Source of the DNA: Planktomarina temperata RCA23
Lineage (GTDB): Bacteria > Pseudomonadota > Alphaproteobacteria > Rhodobacterales > Rhodobacteraceae
Direction of reading: 5' to 3'
DNA length: 64,000 nucleotides
NCBI RefSeq assembly: GCF_000738435.1
Contig: NZ_CP003984.1
Span: 558,001 to 622,000 of the forward strand
A program made the position numbers and the translations under genes. Under the pieces are notes generated by a model, which saw only the letters and a program-made list of their open reading frames with translations, searched no databases and was not told the DNA's origin. Below, in pieces: positions 27,905 to 37,365 of the stretch. How positions within the stretch are numbered: position 1 is the first letter of the stretch; every line of letters begins with the position of its first letter.

Positions 27905-28912
27905 ATGCTAACATTTACCATTCGACGTCTTGTCCTAGCGATTCCGACGCTTTTGTTCATTTCCCTCGTGATCTTTTTGTTGCTGCAATTGGCCCCCGGA
28001 GATCCGATGGCGCAGGTGCCTTTGACCGTGCCGCCCGAGGTCAAGCAACAGATGCGCGAGGCGCTTGGCCTCGGCCAGCCGATCCATATTCAGTATTTCA
28101 AATGGATCATTCAGTTTTTTTGGATAGAGCCGCTCAATGGGATTGATGCGCTTTTCGGTACGGGCTTGGCCGAAGGACAGCTTAGAGTGATCTCCTGGCA
28201 GACCCGCTCGCCGGTGATTGACATCGTGATCCAGCGCTTGCCCCAGACGCTTTGGGTTGTGGGTGTGGCCTATGTGGTGGGCATTCTCATTGCCCTGCCG
28301 ATTGGAATAATCTCGGCTTACCGGCAATATTCCATCTTTGACCAAGCCGGGACATTCATCACGATGATCGGCTTTTCCGTGCCGCCATTTTTTTCCGGTG
28401 TCTTGGTGATTGTGATCTTTTCGGTGCAGCTGGGCTGGTTCCCGTCGATCTATGACACGATGCATGTGGTCGATGATTGGGCCAGTTTTAAAGTGCAGAT
28501 TTGGCAGATGTTCCTGCCCGTCATGGTTCTTGCTTTGCAGATCACCAGCCAGATCAGCCGCTTCATGCGCGCCTCCATGCTCGACAACCTCAGCCATGAC
28601 TATGTGCGCACCGCACGCGCCAAAGGGTTGAGCGAAGCCACGGTGGTCTTGGTGCATGTTCTGCGCAATTCGATGATCCCAGTGGTGACGGTGATTGCCC
28701 TTGGGGTGCCGTCGATTTTTGGCGGTGCGATCATCACCGAACAGGTTTTCAAAGTGAATGGCATTGGCCAATTGCTCATCACGGCCATTCAGGCCAATGA
28801 CCTGCCGATGGTGCAAACTTTGACCTTCATCTTCGCGATTTTAATCGTGCTGTTCAATTTGATTGCCGATGTGCTCTATGGCCTTTTAGACCCAAGGATC
28901 CGCTATGACTGA
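27905..28912 (+). CDS. Peptide ABC transporter permease (DppB type)
   Basis: 335 aa with about six membrane helices. The N-terminal R-R-L-V-L-A-I-P-T-L-L-F-I-S-L-V-I-F and the later S-V-P-P-F-F-S-G are typical of the DppB/OppB family, and the ATPase-contact loop reads D-Y-V-R-T-A-R-A-K-G-L-S-E-A. It overlaps the next permease by eight bases. Partners: binding protein upstream, DppC-type permease downstream, fused ATPase on the opposite strand. Confidence 0.93.
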   Translation: MLTFTIRRLVLAIPTLLFISLVIFLLLQLAPGDPMAQVPLTVPPEVKQQMREALGLGQPIHIQYFKWIIQFFWIEPLNGIDALFGTGLAEGQLRVISWQTRSPVIDIVIQRLPQTLWVVGVAYVVGILIALPIGIISAYRQYSIFDQAGTFITMIGFSVPPFFSGVLVIVIFSVQLGWFPSIYDTMHVVDDWASFKVQIWQMFLPVMVLALQITSQISRFMRASMLDNLSHDYVRTARAKGLSEATVVLVHVLRNSMIPVVTVIALGVPSIFGGAIITEQVFKVNGIGQLLITAIQANDLPMVQTLTFIFAILIVLFNLIADVLYGLLDPRIRYD

Positions 28913-29870
28913 GATATCCGATCCCCTCGACATCGACCGCCCGCCGTCCAATCGTTGGGCAGAGGTTTGGCGGCAATTTCGCGCCCATAAGGGCGCGATG
29001 GCCGGAGCTGTGATCTTTGGATTAATCATTGCCGGGGTGTTTCTCGGGCCTTTTATCTATCCGCATGACCCGCAATACCTGCCCTCTGGCCGTGATTTTA
29101 TCACCCTGCGGGACACGCGGCCGATCTATGTTGCGCTCTGGGACCCGAGCGCGAAGGTGAATTGGCACTATGTGCTGGGCACAGACAATCTGGGCCGGGA
29201 CAATTTGGCCCGGTTTCTATCCGGGGGGCGGGTGTCAATTTCCGTGGGCTTGACCGCGATGATTTTGTCGATTGTTCTTGGCACTTTCGTTGGGCTGATT
29301 GCAGGTTTCTTCCGGCTTTTTGACGGCCCTTTGATGCGCCTGACCGATCTGTTTTTGGCCCTGCCCATTTTGCCTTTGATCTTGGTGGCCTCTGTGCTGT
29401 TTCGAGAGAGCCTGGCGCTGTCGCTTGGACCCGAGATGGGCACGTTCCTGTTGATCGTCGGTTTGATTGGCCTGACCAGCTGGATGCAGACGGCGCGTAT
29501 TGTGCGGGGCGATGTTTTGGCCCTCAAAGAGCGGGAATTCATCCTTGCGGCCCGTTCGATTGGCACCACACCGCGCAATCTGATTTTGAATCACATCCTG
29601 CCCAATGTCATGTCACCGATCTTAGTCTCCGCCACCCTGGGAATCGCCACGGCCATCATTACTGAAAGTGCTTTGTCCTTTTTGGGCTTCGGTTTTCCCC
29701 CCGATTTCCCGACCTGGGGCAAATTGCTCAATGACGCGGTGGACCGGATGACGCTCTATCCCGAACGCGTCATATGGCCGGGGACATTAATCTCATTGAC
29801 GGTTCTAAGTGTGAATTATCTTGGAGATGGCCTCAGGGATGCTCTGGATCCACGCAGCCGCAGCCGCTAG
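28905..29870 (+). CDS. Peptide ABC transporter permease (DppC type)
   Basis: 321 aa with about six membrane helices and the N-terminal OppC segment (W-R-Q-F-R-A-H-K-G-A-M-A-G-A). Other family marks are L-G-T-D-N-L-G-R-D in the first periplasmic loop and the coupling loop E-F-I-L-A-A-R-S-I-G-T-T, followed by the terminal G-D-G-L-R-D-A-L-D-P-R. The start overlaps the end of the DppB-type gene. It is the last gene of this importer operon; about 100 bases follow before the exporter genes. Confidence 0.93.
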   Translation: MTEISDPLDIDRPPSNRWAEVWRQFRAHKGAMAGAVIFGLIIAGVFLGPFIYPHDPQYLPSGRDFITLRDTRPIYVALWDPSAKVNWHYVLGTDNLGRDNLARFLSGGRVSISVGLTAMILSIVLGTFVGLIAGFFRLFDGPLMRLTDLFLALPILPLILVASVLFRESLALSLGPEMGTFLLIVGLIGLTSWMQTARIVRGDVLALKEREFILAARSIGTTPRNLILNHILPNVMSPILVSATLGIATAIITESALSFLGFGFPPDFPTWGKLLNDAVDRMTLYPERVIWPGTLISLTVLSVNYLGDGLRDALDPRSRSR

Positions 29871-29970
29871 ACTATTGGCAAAGGCCGCCTGCGTCGCACC
29901 GTGAGGGGTTGTCATTCAGTGTCATTGGGTAAATGGGGTGTAGACCTGCCGAAGTGATAAGGGATCAAAT

Positions 29971-30900
29971 ATGTCGACCATCGTCTCCGTTCAAAATGTT
30001 CGCAAAACCTATGACGGTGGGTTTGAAGCCTTGAAGGGCGCGAGCCTGGATATTCAGGAGGGGGAAATCATCGCCCTGCTCGGCCCGAATGGGGCCGGGA
30101 AGACGACCTTGATTTCCACGATTTGCGGTATCTCTAGCCTGACATCGGGACGCATAACAGTTGCCGGCATGGATATCGGCCTTTGCTATCGCAAGGTGCG
30201 CGCGATGATTGGCTTGGTGCCGCAAGAAATCGCCCTTGAGCCGTTTGAGACTGTGATCAATTCGGTGCGCTTTTCACGAGGGTTATTCGGCAAGGCGAAG
30301 AATGAAGCCTACCTTGATGAAATTCTCAAAACGCTTTCCTTGTTCGACAAGAAAGACTCCAAAGTTATCGCGCTCTCCGGTGGGATGAAGCGCCGGGTCT
30401 TGATCGCCAAGGCCTTAGCCCATGAACCAAAGGTCCTGTTTTTGGATGAGCCAACCGCTGGCGTGGATGTGGAGCTGCGCAAAGATATGTGGAACACGGT
30501 GGCCAAGCTCAAAGGGCAGGGCGTCACCATCATTTTGACCACCCATTACATCGAGGAGGCAGAGGCGATTGCTGACCGTATCGCCGTGATCAACGGGGGT
30601 GAAATCCTCTTGGTTGAAGATAAAGCCGCATTGATGGCGCGTATGGGCAAAAAGCAAATTCGCATTGAACTTCTGGAGCCTGTGCAAGCGATCCCGATCA
30701 AGCTGGCCCCCTATGGGCTGGAGCTGGCGCCCGATGGCGGTGGCCTCACCTATACCTACGATGTCAACGCTGAGCGCACTGGCATTACCGGCTTGCTCAA
30801 TGATTTGCAGGCCACCGGTCTGCAAATGCGAGATGTGCAAACCCAGCAATCGAGCCTGGAAGATATTTTCGTCGATTTGGTTCAGGAGGATGGGGCATGA
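29971..30900 (+). CDS. ABC-2 type exporter, ATP-binding protein (YadG-like)
   Basis: 309 aa. P-loop G-P-N-G-A-G-K-T, signature L-S-G-G-M-K-R-R, Walker [12 protein letters not shown] and the switch His in [11 protein letters not shown]-terminal extension of about 80 residues is of the drug/polysaccharide exporter type. It overlaps the permease gene by four bases. Substrate is not visible; YadG/YadH pairs are widely conserved and mostly uncharacterised. Confidence 0.9.
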   Translation: MSTIVSVQNVRKTYDGGFEALKGASLDIQEGEIIALLGPNGAGKTTLISTICGISSLTSGRITVAGMDIGLCYRKVRAMIGLVPQEIALEPFETVINSVRFSRGLFGKAKNEAYLDEILKTLSLFDKKDSKVIALSGGMKRRVLIAKALAHEPKVLFLDEPTAGVDVELRKDMWNTVAKLKGQGVTIILTTHYIEEAEAIADRIAVINGGEILLVEDKAALMARMGKKQIRIELLEPVQAIPIKLAPYGLELAPDGGGLTYTYDVNAERTGITGLLNDLQATGLQMRDVQTQQSSLEDIFVDLVQEDGA

Positions 30901-31658
30901 ATTTTCAAGCAATCGCGGCGATCTACACATTTGAGATGGCGCGCTTTTTTCGAACGCTTAAGCAATCCTTCATCTCTCCCGTGCTGTCGACCAGCCTCTA
31001 TTTCGTCGTCTTCGGTACCGCCATTGGCAGCCGAATGGAGGCGGTGGATGGCGTGGACTATGGGGCGTTTATTGTGCCGGGCCTGATCATGCTCTCGGTC
31101 ATGACACAATCAATTTCAAATGCCAGTTTTGGAATTTATTTCCCAAAATTTATCGGGACGATTTATGAGCTGCTGTCAGCGCCGGTGAATTTCCTGGAGA
31201 TTGTCATCGGTTATGTGGGGGCCGCGGCGACAAAGAGCCTATTTATCGGGTTGGTCATTCTTGGAACAGCCTATCTTTTTGTCGATTTGGATATCCAACA
31301 CCCCATCGCGATGATGAGCTTTTTGCTCCTAACCTGCCTGTCGTTCTCGCTCTTGGGTTTTATCATCGGAATTTGGGCGGGGAACTTTGAGCAGCTCAAT
31401 CTGGTGCCAATGCTGGTGGTGACACCTTTGGTATTTCTGGGCGGATCCTTTTACTCGATCTCAATGCTTCCAGAAATTTGGCAAACCGTCACCCTGTTTA
31501 ACCCGGTCGTCTATCTCATATCTGGGTTTCGCTGGGCGTTCTTTGGAACAGCGGATGTGGCGATTGGCATCAGCCTTGGGGCAATTGGCCTGTTTACGCT
31601 CGCTTGTATGGGCTTCATTTGGTGGATTTTCAAAACTGGATGGCGCATTCGCAGCTAA
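30897..31658 (+). CDS. ABC-2 type exporter, permease (YadH-like)
   Basis: 253 aa with about six membrane helices. Marks of the ABC-2 permease family are the N-terminal amphipathic [24 protein letters not shown] and the late [18 protein letters not shown] motif. Start codon overlaps the ATPase stop (ATGA). Together they form a two-gene exporter of unknown cargo. Confidence 0.9.
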   Translation: MNFQAIAAIYTFEMARFFRTLKQSFISPVLSTSLYFVVFGTAIGSRMEAVDGVDYGAFIVPGLIMLSVMTQSISNASFGIYFPKFIGTIYELLSAPVNFLEIVIGYVGAAATKSLFIGLVILGTAYLFVDLDIQHPIAMMSFLLLTCLSFSLLGFIIGIWAGNFEQLNLVPMLVVTPLVFLGGSFYSISMLPEIWQTVTLFNPVVYLISGFRWAFFGTADVAIGISLGAIGLFTLACMGFIWWIFKTGWRIRS

Positions 31659-31708
31659 ATTTTGCCGCTTGCCTTGTTCCAGGGCGAGAGGTGTCTTATC
31701 TGGCATGT

Positions 31709-32494
31709 ATGAAACTGAAAAATCCCTTTCGCTGTGACGTCAATACCGTCTGTGTTGTGCGTTTGAACGGTATGATCTCCACGGGCCGCGGTCTTAATGA
31801 TGCCGGTCTGGCCCCTGTGTTGCAAAAAGCCTTTGCAAAGAAACCCGCCGCAGTGGCTTTGTCGATCAATTCACCAGGCGGCAGCCCGGTGCAATCGTCG
31901 TTGATCGGCGCGCGCATCCGGCGATTGGCCCAAGAGTTTGAAACGCCGGTCTATGCTTTTGTGGAAGATGTGGCCGCCTCTGGTGGCTATTGGCTGGCGG
32001 CCAGTGCCGATGAGATTTATATTGATGCCTCTTCCGTGGTTGGGTCCATCGGCGTGATTTCATCTGGATTTGGCTTGAACCAATTTATCGAAAGACATGG
32101 GATTGAACGCCGTGTCCATACGGCGGGCAGCTCGAAATCCATGCTCGATCCCTTCCAACCGCAGAAAAAAGCGGATGTGACCCGGTTGAAATCCATACTT
32201 GATGGGGTCCATCAGACCTTTAAAGATCATATTATTGACCGGCGCGGCGCAAAACTGGCCGAGCGTGATCTGTTTACCGGTGAGATATGGATCGGACAAA
32301 AGGCAATTGATGATGGTCTTGCCGATGCCATTGGTCACCTGGTGCCGACGATGAAGGAAAAATTTGGCGAAAAAACCCGCTTTCGGGTTTTGGGTCAAAA
32401 GAAGCCTCTGCTGTCCCGATTTGGCATGTCTCTTTTGAGCGATGTCACCCATAGCATTGAGGAACGCGCCGCCTTTGCCCGTTTTGGGATGTAG
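31709..32494 (+). CDS. S49-family serine peptidase (SppA-like)
   Basis: 261 aa, the short form of signal-peptide peptidase. It shows N-S-P-G-G-S-P at 54-60, the catalytic Ser91 in V-A-A-S-G-G-Y and a likely catalytic Lys143 in A-G-S-S-K-S-M, forming the Ser-Lys dyad of the family. Unlike E. coli SppA no clear N-terminal membrane helix is seen, so it may be cytoplasmic or peripheral. The ATG at 31709 was chosen because the conserved domain starts there; the frame stays open to 31604 but overlaps the exporter permease. No strong ribosome site is seen. The 58-aa zinc-ribbon gene starts four bases after it. Confidence 0.87.
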   Translation: MKLKNPFRCDVNTVCVVRLNGMISTGRGLNDAGLAPVLQKAFAKKPAAVALSINSPGGSPVQSSLIGARIRRLAQEFETPVYAFVEDVAASGGYWLAASADEIYIDASSVVGSIGVISSGFGLNQFIERHGIERRVHTAGSSKSMLDPFQPQKKADVTRLKSILDGVHQTFKDHIIDRRGAKLAERDLFTGEIWIGQKAIDDGLADAIGHLVPTMKEKFGEKTRFRVLGQKKPLLSRFGMSLLSDVTHSIEERAAFARFGM

Positions 32495-32497
32495 GGA

Positions 32498-32674
32498 ATG
32501 TTGGTTAAAGCTGTCACCTTCTTTTTGATCGCCATTGCCATTTTGGCGATGTTTGGGCGCTTGCGGTTTCCCGGACAAACGCGATTGAAGAACGCAAAAT
32601 GCGGCAAATGTGGGCGTTATTCTATTGGAAAAGGCCCCTGTTCCTGTGGCCATATTGGTCATCGCAAAGGATAG
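32498..32674 (+). CDS. Small membrane protein with zinc-ribbon-like cysteines
   Basis: 58 aa. An N-terminal hydrophobic helix (about 4-20) is followed by a basic linker and four cysteines in the order C-x2-C-x10-C-x-C (residues 35, 38, 48 and 50), with His52 and His55 close by, a zinc-ribbon-like pattern. It starts four bases after the S49 peptidase stop, with GTAGGGA just upstream. Its last codons contain the ribosome site (AAAGGA) of the antiporter gene that follows three bases later, so the three genes are likely co-transcribed. I recall similar unnamed proteins at this place in other roseobacters. Function unknown. Confidence 0.75.
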   Translation: MLVKAVTFFLIAIAILAMFGRLRFPGQTRLKNAKCGKCGRYSIGKGPCSCGHIGHRKG

Positions 32675-32677
32675 AAA

Positions 32678-33637
32678 TTGGCTTGGATTTTTGTGGCTTT
32701 GGGTCTGGTCACCCTCTTGTTGGCTGGAGATTTTTTGGTGCGCGGCGCTGTCAATTTGGCGCTGCGTCTTGGGATCTCTGCACTGCTGGTGAGTTTGACC
32801 GTGGTGGCGTTTGGGACTTCAGCGCCTGAGCTCTTGATTGTTTTGTCTGCTATGGCCGATGGCGCATCGGGCTTGGCGATGGGCAATGTGATCGGCTCGA
32901 ATACCGCAAATATTTTGCTGGTTTTGGGCCTGCCGGCTCTGATCGCCGGGCTGCATACAGCCGATTTTTTCCCGAAGAAATCATTTTTGCTGATGATCCT
33001 GGCCACGGTTTTGTTCATCGGGCTGGCCTTCTTTGGGCCGTTTACATGGTGGCATGGCGGCATTTTATTGGCGGTTTTGTTGAGCATTCTATGGGACCAG
33101 GGACGCAGCGCGCAGCGAGACAGACAAGCGGCGAAAACCGCAGCGCTGGTGGCCGTTGAGGAGGACGGGCTCGAGGGCGTGGATCCCACAATGCCGGGAT
33201 GGAAAATTGCGCTGTATTTGATGTTTGGCCTTGTGGGGCTTCCCATTGGTGCGCAGGTTTTGGTGGTCAATGCGGAACTTATCGCCAAAGATTACGGTGT
33301 GCCAGAGACCGCCATTGGTTTGACGTTGATTGCCGTTGGAACTTCTTTGCCTGAGCTGGCCACGACCACAATTGCGGCGTTTCGGCGGCAAGGCGATGTG
33401 GCTTTGGGGAATGTCATCGGGTCAAATATGTTTAATTTGCTGGCAATCATCGGGATTGCAGCTTTTGTTGCGCCGATCCCGGTCGATGCGGCCTTCCTAC
33501 GGTTTGACCTTTGGATCATGCTTGCCGCGTCACTTCTGTTGTTCCCCATGGTGTTTTTCAAGATAAATTTCACGCGGATGTGGGGCGCGGGCTTGACGCT
33601 GCTGTATATGGCATATCTCTTTGTGGTACTGCTCTGA
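32678..33637 (+). CDS. Calcium/sodium antiporter (CaCA family, YrbG-like)
   Basis: 319 aa membrane protein with two inverted halves. Each half carries the ion-binding pair of motifs: F-G-T-S-A-P-E-L with G-N-V-I-G-S-N-T-A-N-I in the first and G-T-S-L-P-E-L-A-T-T with G-N-V-I-G-S-N-M-F-N-L in the second. A central acidic loop separates them. The start is TTG at 32678, supported by AAAGGA seven bases upstream inside the preceding small gene; no ATG lies near enough to preserve the first helix. Confidence 0.9.
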   Translation: MAWIFVALGLVTLLLAGDFLVRGAVNLALRLGISALLVSLTVVAFGTSAPELLIVLSAMADGASGLAMGNVIGSNTANILLVLGLPALIAGLHTADFFPKKSFLLMILATVLFIGLAFFGPFTWWHGGILLAVLLSILWDQGRSAQRDRQAAKTAALVAVEEDGLEGVDPTMPGWKIALYLMFGLVGLPIGAQVLVVNAELIAKDYGVPETAIGLTLIAVGTSLPELATTTIAAFRRQGDVALGNVIGSNMFNLLAIIGIAAFVAPIPVDAAFLRFDLWIMLAASLLLFPMVFFKINFTRMWGAGLTLLYMAYLFVVLL

Positions 33638-33648
33638 GGAGGGATCAC

Positions 33649-34425
33649 ATGCGTGCATTGGTAACTGGTGGGGCCATTCGGTTGGGCCGCGAAATGGCCT
33701 TGTATCTGGCGGAGCAAGGCTATGACGTGGCTGTCCATTACGCGCAATCTGACGCGGCGGCCTTGCAGACCTGTGCGCAGATCACAGCATTGGGACGTAA
33801 GTCTGTTGCACTACAGGCCGATTTATTGAGCGATGCCGGCTCACAGCCCTTGGTTGCGCGCGCCGCGGAGGCGCTTGGCGGTCCGCTGACTGTCTTGGTC
33901 AATAATGCTTCGATTTTTGAGCATGACACGCTTGAGACCGCGACCCGGTCCAGTTGGGACCGGCATATTGAAAGCAATCTGCGCGCGCCCTTTGTGCTGA
34001 CGCAGGAATTTGCCAAGCAAGTGCCGCAGGCGCAAGAGGATGCGGCCGGTGAGCCGATCGCCTCGGGGCTGGTGATCAATATGCTCGATCAAAGAGTGCG
34101 CAAACTGACGCCAGATTTTGCCAGCTATACGGTGGCAAAAATGGGTCTTTGGGCCTTAACCCAAACTGCGGCAAGAGGGCTGGCGCCGCATGTGCGTGTA
34201 AATGCAATTGGACCTGGCCCCACGATGCAAGGGGTGCGGCAATCGGATCAACACTTTACACGGCAACGTGCGGCCACGGTTTTAGGGCGTGGCTCGAATC
34301 CCAGCGATATTACCGCCGCTTTGGGGTATTTTTTGAACGCGCCGGCGGTTTCTGGACAGTTGCTTTGCGTAGATGGTGGGCAGCATTTGGCCTGGCAAAC
34401 GCCGGATGTTTTGGGCCTTGATTGA
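33649..34425 (+). CDS. SDR oxidoreductase, pteridine-reductase/FolM-like
   Basis: 258 aa. The cofactor motif T-G-G-A-I-R-L-G lies right after the start, followed by the H-Y-A-Q-S segment typical of pteridine reductases, N-N-A-S-I-F, and the catalytic Y-T-V-A-K. Asp takes the place of the usual catalytic Ser (M-L-D-Q-R), another trait of PTR1/FolM-type enzymes that reduce dihydropterins. A strong ribosome site, GAGGAGGGA, precedes the ATG at 33649; the open frame continues upstream but overlaps the antiporter. The function as dihydromonapterin or dihydrofolate reductase is inferred. Neighbouring moaD/moaE and uvrC do not clarify it. Confidence 0.78.
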   Translation: MRALVTGGAIRLGREMALYLAEQGYDVAVHYAQSDAAALQTCAQITALGRKSVALQADLLSDAGSQPLVARAAEALGGPLTVLVNNASIFEHDTLETATRSSWDRHIESNLRAPFVLTQEFAKQVPQAQEDAAGEPIASGLVINMLDQRVRKLTPDFASYTVAKMGLWALTQTAARGLAPHVRVNAIGPGPTMQGVRQSDQHFTRQRAATVLGRGSNPSDITAALGYFLNAPAVSGQLLCVDGGQHLAWQTPDVLGLD

Positions 34426-34718
34426 GAAATTATGAGTAAAGTTGTGCACTTGTGATCCGCTTGATGGCCGGAAATTGGAAAAAGTAAATAATTACAAAAA
34501 CTTGCCAAATATACTAATTTTTTTCATTTAATTACAAGCCATTATTTATGTGCATGGAAATTGTGCAGTTTCGGGATTCACCTTCGAAACATGGGTTTCA
34601 CGCACTGATTTCCAATTTACCCTCAGACTTATCCACAGAAAATGTGGATGGGTTATTTCTTGCAGCCAGCGTTATTTCGATGCAGCCGCTTCGCGAATCG
34701 CATAGAGCTAAAGTCGTA
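34426..34718. promoter_or_regulatory. AT-rich uvrC upstream region with repeats and a DnaA-box-like hairpin
   Basis: 293 bases without a convincing gene. The first half (34480-34550) is strikingly A/T-rich for this genome and contains the direct repeat TAATTACAA at 34489-34497 and 34529-34537, 40 bases apart. Further on, TTATCCACA at 34629-34637 is a consensus DnaA box, and its ATCCACA (34631-34637) forms a perfect inverted repeat with TGTGGAT (34643-34649) around GAAAA. The region probably carries the uvrC promoter; involvement of DnaA is speculative. An in-frame extension of uvrC from 34548 was considered and not adopted. Confidence 0.35.
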
Positions 34719-36575
34719 ATGACAGATGATACACCGCCTTTGACGGGCCACGATCTGATTGCTGATTATTTGACCCGCCTAGATGGCTCGCCGGGCGTCT
34801 ATCGCATGCTCGATCGAGAGAGCCGCGTGCTTTATGTTGGCAAGGCTAAAAGCCTCAAAAATCGCGTGTCGAGTTATGCCAGACCGCAGGGACATTCGGC
34901 CCGCATCAGCCGCATGATCAGCGAAACCACCAGTATGATGTTTTTGACCACCAAGACCGAAACCGAAGCGCTCTTGTTGGAACAAAATTTGATCAAACAG
35001 CTTAAGCCAAAATATAATGTGCTTTTGCGAGATGATAAATCTTTTCCAAATATTTTGGTCAGCCGGGAACATGGGTTTCCACAAATCAAAAAACATCGCG
35101 GGGCGAAAACGGAGAAAGGTACTTATTACGGCCCTTTCGCCAGCGCGGGCGCGGTCAACCGGACGCTGAATCAATTGCAGCGTTTCTTTTTGCTGCGCGA
35201 TTGTTCTGACAGCCAGTTTGACACACGCACGCGGCCCTGTTTGCAATATCAAATCAAGCGTTGCTGTGCGCCCTGCGTTGGTTATGTCACCGCAGAGGAC
35301 TATGCGGTTTTGGTCAGAGATGCGGAGCGATTTTTAGGCGGAAAATCCAAGCATATTCAGGCAGAGCTTGCGCAAGAGATGCAGACGGCCTCTGAGTCTA
35401 TGGAATTTGAACGGGCCGCCGCCCTGCGCGACCGCATCAAAGCGATGACCCAAGTGCAAACAGCGCAAGGGATCAATCCGCAGAGCGTGCCAGAGGCGGA
35501 TGTGATTGCGGTGCATATGGAGGGCGGGCAGGCCTGCGTTCAGGTCTTCTTTATTCGGGGCAATCAAAACTGGGGCAATCGCGATTACTATCCAAGGGTT
35601 GGGGGCGATGTCTCGATCACTGAGGTGATGCAGGCCTTTGTGGGGCAATTTTATTCGGATCGTGAGCCGCCGCGTGTGATCTTACTGTCTGATGCAATTG
35701 AAGATCCTGAATTGATGGCCGAGGCGCTGAGTGGAAAACTGGGCCGAAGGGTTCAGATTTCCGTGCCGCAGCGCGGGGAAAAACTGGATCTGGTGGCAGG
35801 TGCGCAGCGTAACGCTCGTGAGAGCTTGGCGCGGCGCATGTCGGAGAAAGCCTCGCAGATGAAGTTGCTCCAAGGATTGGCAGAGGCATTTGAACTGCCT
35901 GAGGTACCGCGCCGCATTGAGGTCTATGACAACAGCCACATCCAAGGCGCCCACGCGGTTGGGGCGATGATTGTGGCGGGTGCGGAAGGTCTGCTCAAGT
36001 CACAGTACCGAAAATTTAATATCAAGGGTGATGATCTCACGCCTGGTGATGATTTTGGCATGATGAAAGAAGTTCTCGGCCGCCGCTTCAAACGGCTTTT
36101 GAAAGAAGATCCCGAGCGCAAATCTGAGGCTTGGCCGGATTTGCTGTTGATCGACGGCGGGGCGGGACAAGTGAGCGCTGTGCGCGAGATCATGCGGGAG
36201 TGGGGTGTGGAAAATATCGCCATGATCGGTGTGGCCAAGGGCGTTGACCGCGATGCAGGCAAGGAAGAATTCTATCGCACCGGCAAACCTGTCATGGCGC
36301 TGCGGCATAATGATCCTGTTTTGTATTTCGTGCAGCGTTTGCGCGATGAGGCACACCGTTTTGCCATCGGCACACACCGCGCCAAACGCGCTAAAGCCAA
36401 TTTGAAAAGTCCCTTGGATGATATTGATGGCATCGGTCCCAAACGCAAAAAAGCGCTGCTGGCACATTTTGGCTCGGCTAAGGCTGTCATGCGGGCCAAT
36501 TTGGTGGATCTCAAAGCTGTTGATGGGGTGTCAGATGCGATGGCGGAGCAGATCTTTAACCATTTCCAACCCTAG
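34719..36575 (+). CDS. uvrC: Excinuclease ABC subunit C
   Basis: 618 aa, normal length. Makes both incisions in nucleotide excision repair with UvrB. The N-terminal GIY-YIG-type domain reads G-V-Y-R-M-L and [12 protein letters not shown]; the UVR region [11 protein letters not shown] is near 225; the C-terminal RNase H-like domain has Y-D-N-S-H-I-Q-G and L-L-I-D-G-G; helix-hairpin-helix motifs ([13 protein letters not shown]) close the protein. I chose the ATG at 34719 because homologues start near here; the frame is open to 34548 over the AT-rich region. It is followed by pgsA on the same strand. Confidence 0.95.
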   Translation: MTDDTPPLTGHDLIADYLTRLDGSPGVYRMLDRESRVLYVGKAKSLKNRVSSYARPQGHSARISRMISETTSMMFLTTKTETEALLLEQNLIKQLKPKYNVLLRDDKSFPNILVSREHGFPQIKKHRGAKTEKGTYYGPFASAGAVNRTLNQLQRFFLLRDCSDSQFDTRTRPCLQYQIKRCCAPCVGYVTAEDYAVLVRDAERFLGGKSKHIQAELAQEMQTASESMEFERAAALRDRIKAMTQVQTAQGINPQSVPEADVIAVHMEGGQACVQVFFIRGNQNWGNRDYYPRVGGDVSITEVMQAFVGQFYSDREPPRVILLSDAIEDPELMAEALSGKLGRRVQISVPQRGEKLDLVAGAQRNARESLARRMSEKASQMKLLQGLAEAFELPEVPRRIEVYDNSHIQGAHAVGAMIVAGAEGLLKSQYRKFNIKGDDLTPGDDFGMMKEVLGRRFKRLLKEDPERKSEAWPDLLLIDGGAGQVSAVREIMREWGVENIAMIGVAKGVDRDAGKEEFYRTGKPVMALRHNDPVLYFVQRLRDEAHRFAIGTHRAKRAKANLKSPLDDIDGIGPKRKKALLAHFGSAKAVMRANLVDLKAVDGVSDAMAEQIFNHFQP

Positions 36576-36703
36576 GTTGAGGCTCCGAACGCCGTGCGCG
36601 CAATGCCTCGGACGGTTTGCGCGTGCAAAAAACTATGATGGAATGCGCAGAATCCCTTCGATACCACTGGCACGCAGATTCGAACCCGGTTAAGTTTCCC
36701 GGT

Positions 36704-37360
36704 ATGTGGAGTTTGCCAAATATATTGACTGTGATCCGATTGGTCGCTGCGCCTATGGTGGCTGTGATGTTTTTGTATTTCACGCGTCCCTATGCCGATT
36801 GGGCCGCGCTGGTGCTATTTGTTGGTGCGGCGCTGACCGATTGGGTTGATGGCTACCTGGCGCGTGCTTGGAAACAAGAAAGCAAGATAGGCGCCATGTT
36901 GGATCCGATTGCCGATAAGGCGATGGTTGTGATCGCACTATTGGTTTTGGCCAGCGTCTTCGGTTTGGATGCCGTGATTCTTCTGCCCGCCGCATTGATC
37001 GTGTTCCGCGAAGTTTTTGTGTCTGGTTTGCGTGAATTTTTGGGCGATGTGGCCGGTACCTTGAAGGTCACAAAACTCGCCAAGTGGAAAACCACCGTGC
37101 AGATGTTGGCGATTGCTTTGCTTTTTGCCGTGGGAATTTTTGAGCATTATCTGGTGATGGGCACAGCGGGCATGGACGGTGAGATTGTCTCTGGAATTTT
37201 GGATGCCACACTCGAAGATCCGTCGCATTTGCGGCTGATCTACCATGGCATGTATGTCACTTGGTACAGCGGTCTGGCCTTGCTTTGGATCGCGGCTGCT
37301 TTGACGATCATCACAGGAGCTGATTATTTCCGCAAAGCCCTGCCGCATTTGCGAGATTGA
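36704..37360 (+). CDS. pgsA: CDP-diacylglycerol-glycerol-3-phosphate 3-phosphatidyltransferase
   Basis: 218 aa membrane enzyme that makes phosphatidylglycerol phosphate, the committed step to phosphatidylglycerol and cardiolipin. It starts M-W-S-L-P-N-I-L-T, the usual PgsA opening, and has the CDP-alcohol phosphotransferase signature D-G-x2-A-R-x8-G-x3-D-x3-D in the segment around residues 46-70. About six membrane helices follow. The upstream open frame to 36617 is not used because homologues begin at this Met. Order uvrC-pgsA-moaD-moaE is familiar in this group. Confidence 0.95.
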   Translation: MWSLPNILTVIRLVAAPMVAVMFLYFTRPYADWAALVLFVGAALTDWVDGYLARAWKQESKIGAMLDPIADKAMVVIALLVLASVFGLDAVILLPAALIVFREVFVSGLREFLGDVAGTLKVTKLAKWKTTVQMLAIALLFAVGIFEHYLVMGTAGMDGEIVSGILDATLEDPSHLRLIYHGMYVTWYSGLALLWIAAALTIITGADYFRKALPHLRD

Positions 37361-37365
37361 ACGTC

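Noticed and set aside
27935-28816. 293-codon open frame on the minus strand
   Set aside because: It is antisense to the DppB-type permease gene, His/Asn-rich with no family resemblance, and is explained as a shadow of the membrane-protein codons.
34548-34718. N-terminal extension of UvrC from an upstream ATG
   Set aside because: The extension covers the AT-rich repeat region and is unlike UvrC; the GIY-YIG domain starts soon after the ATG at 34719.
34426-34718. Replication origin
   Set aside because: Only one exact DnaA box and none of the usual origin neighbours (dnaA, parAB, hemE, rpsT) are present.
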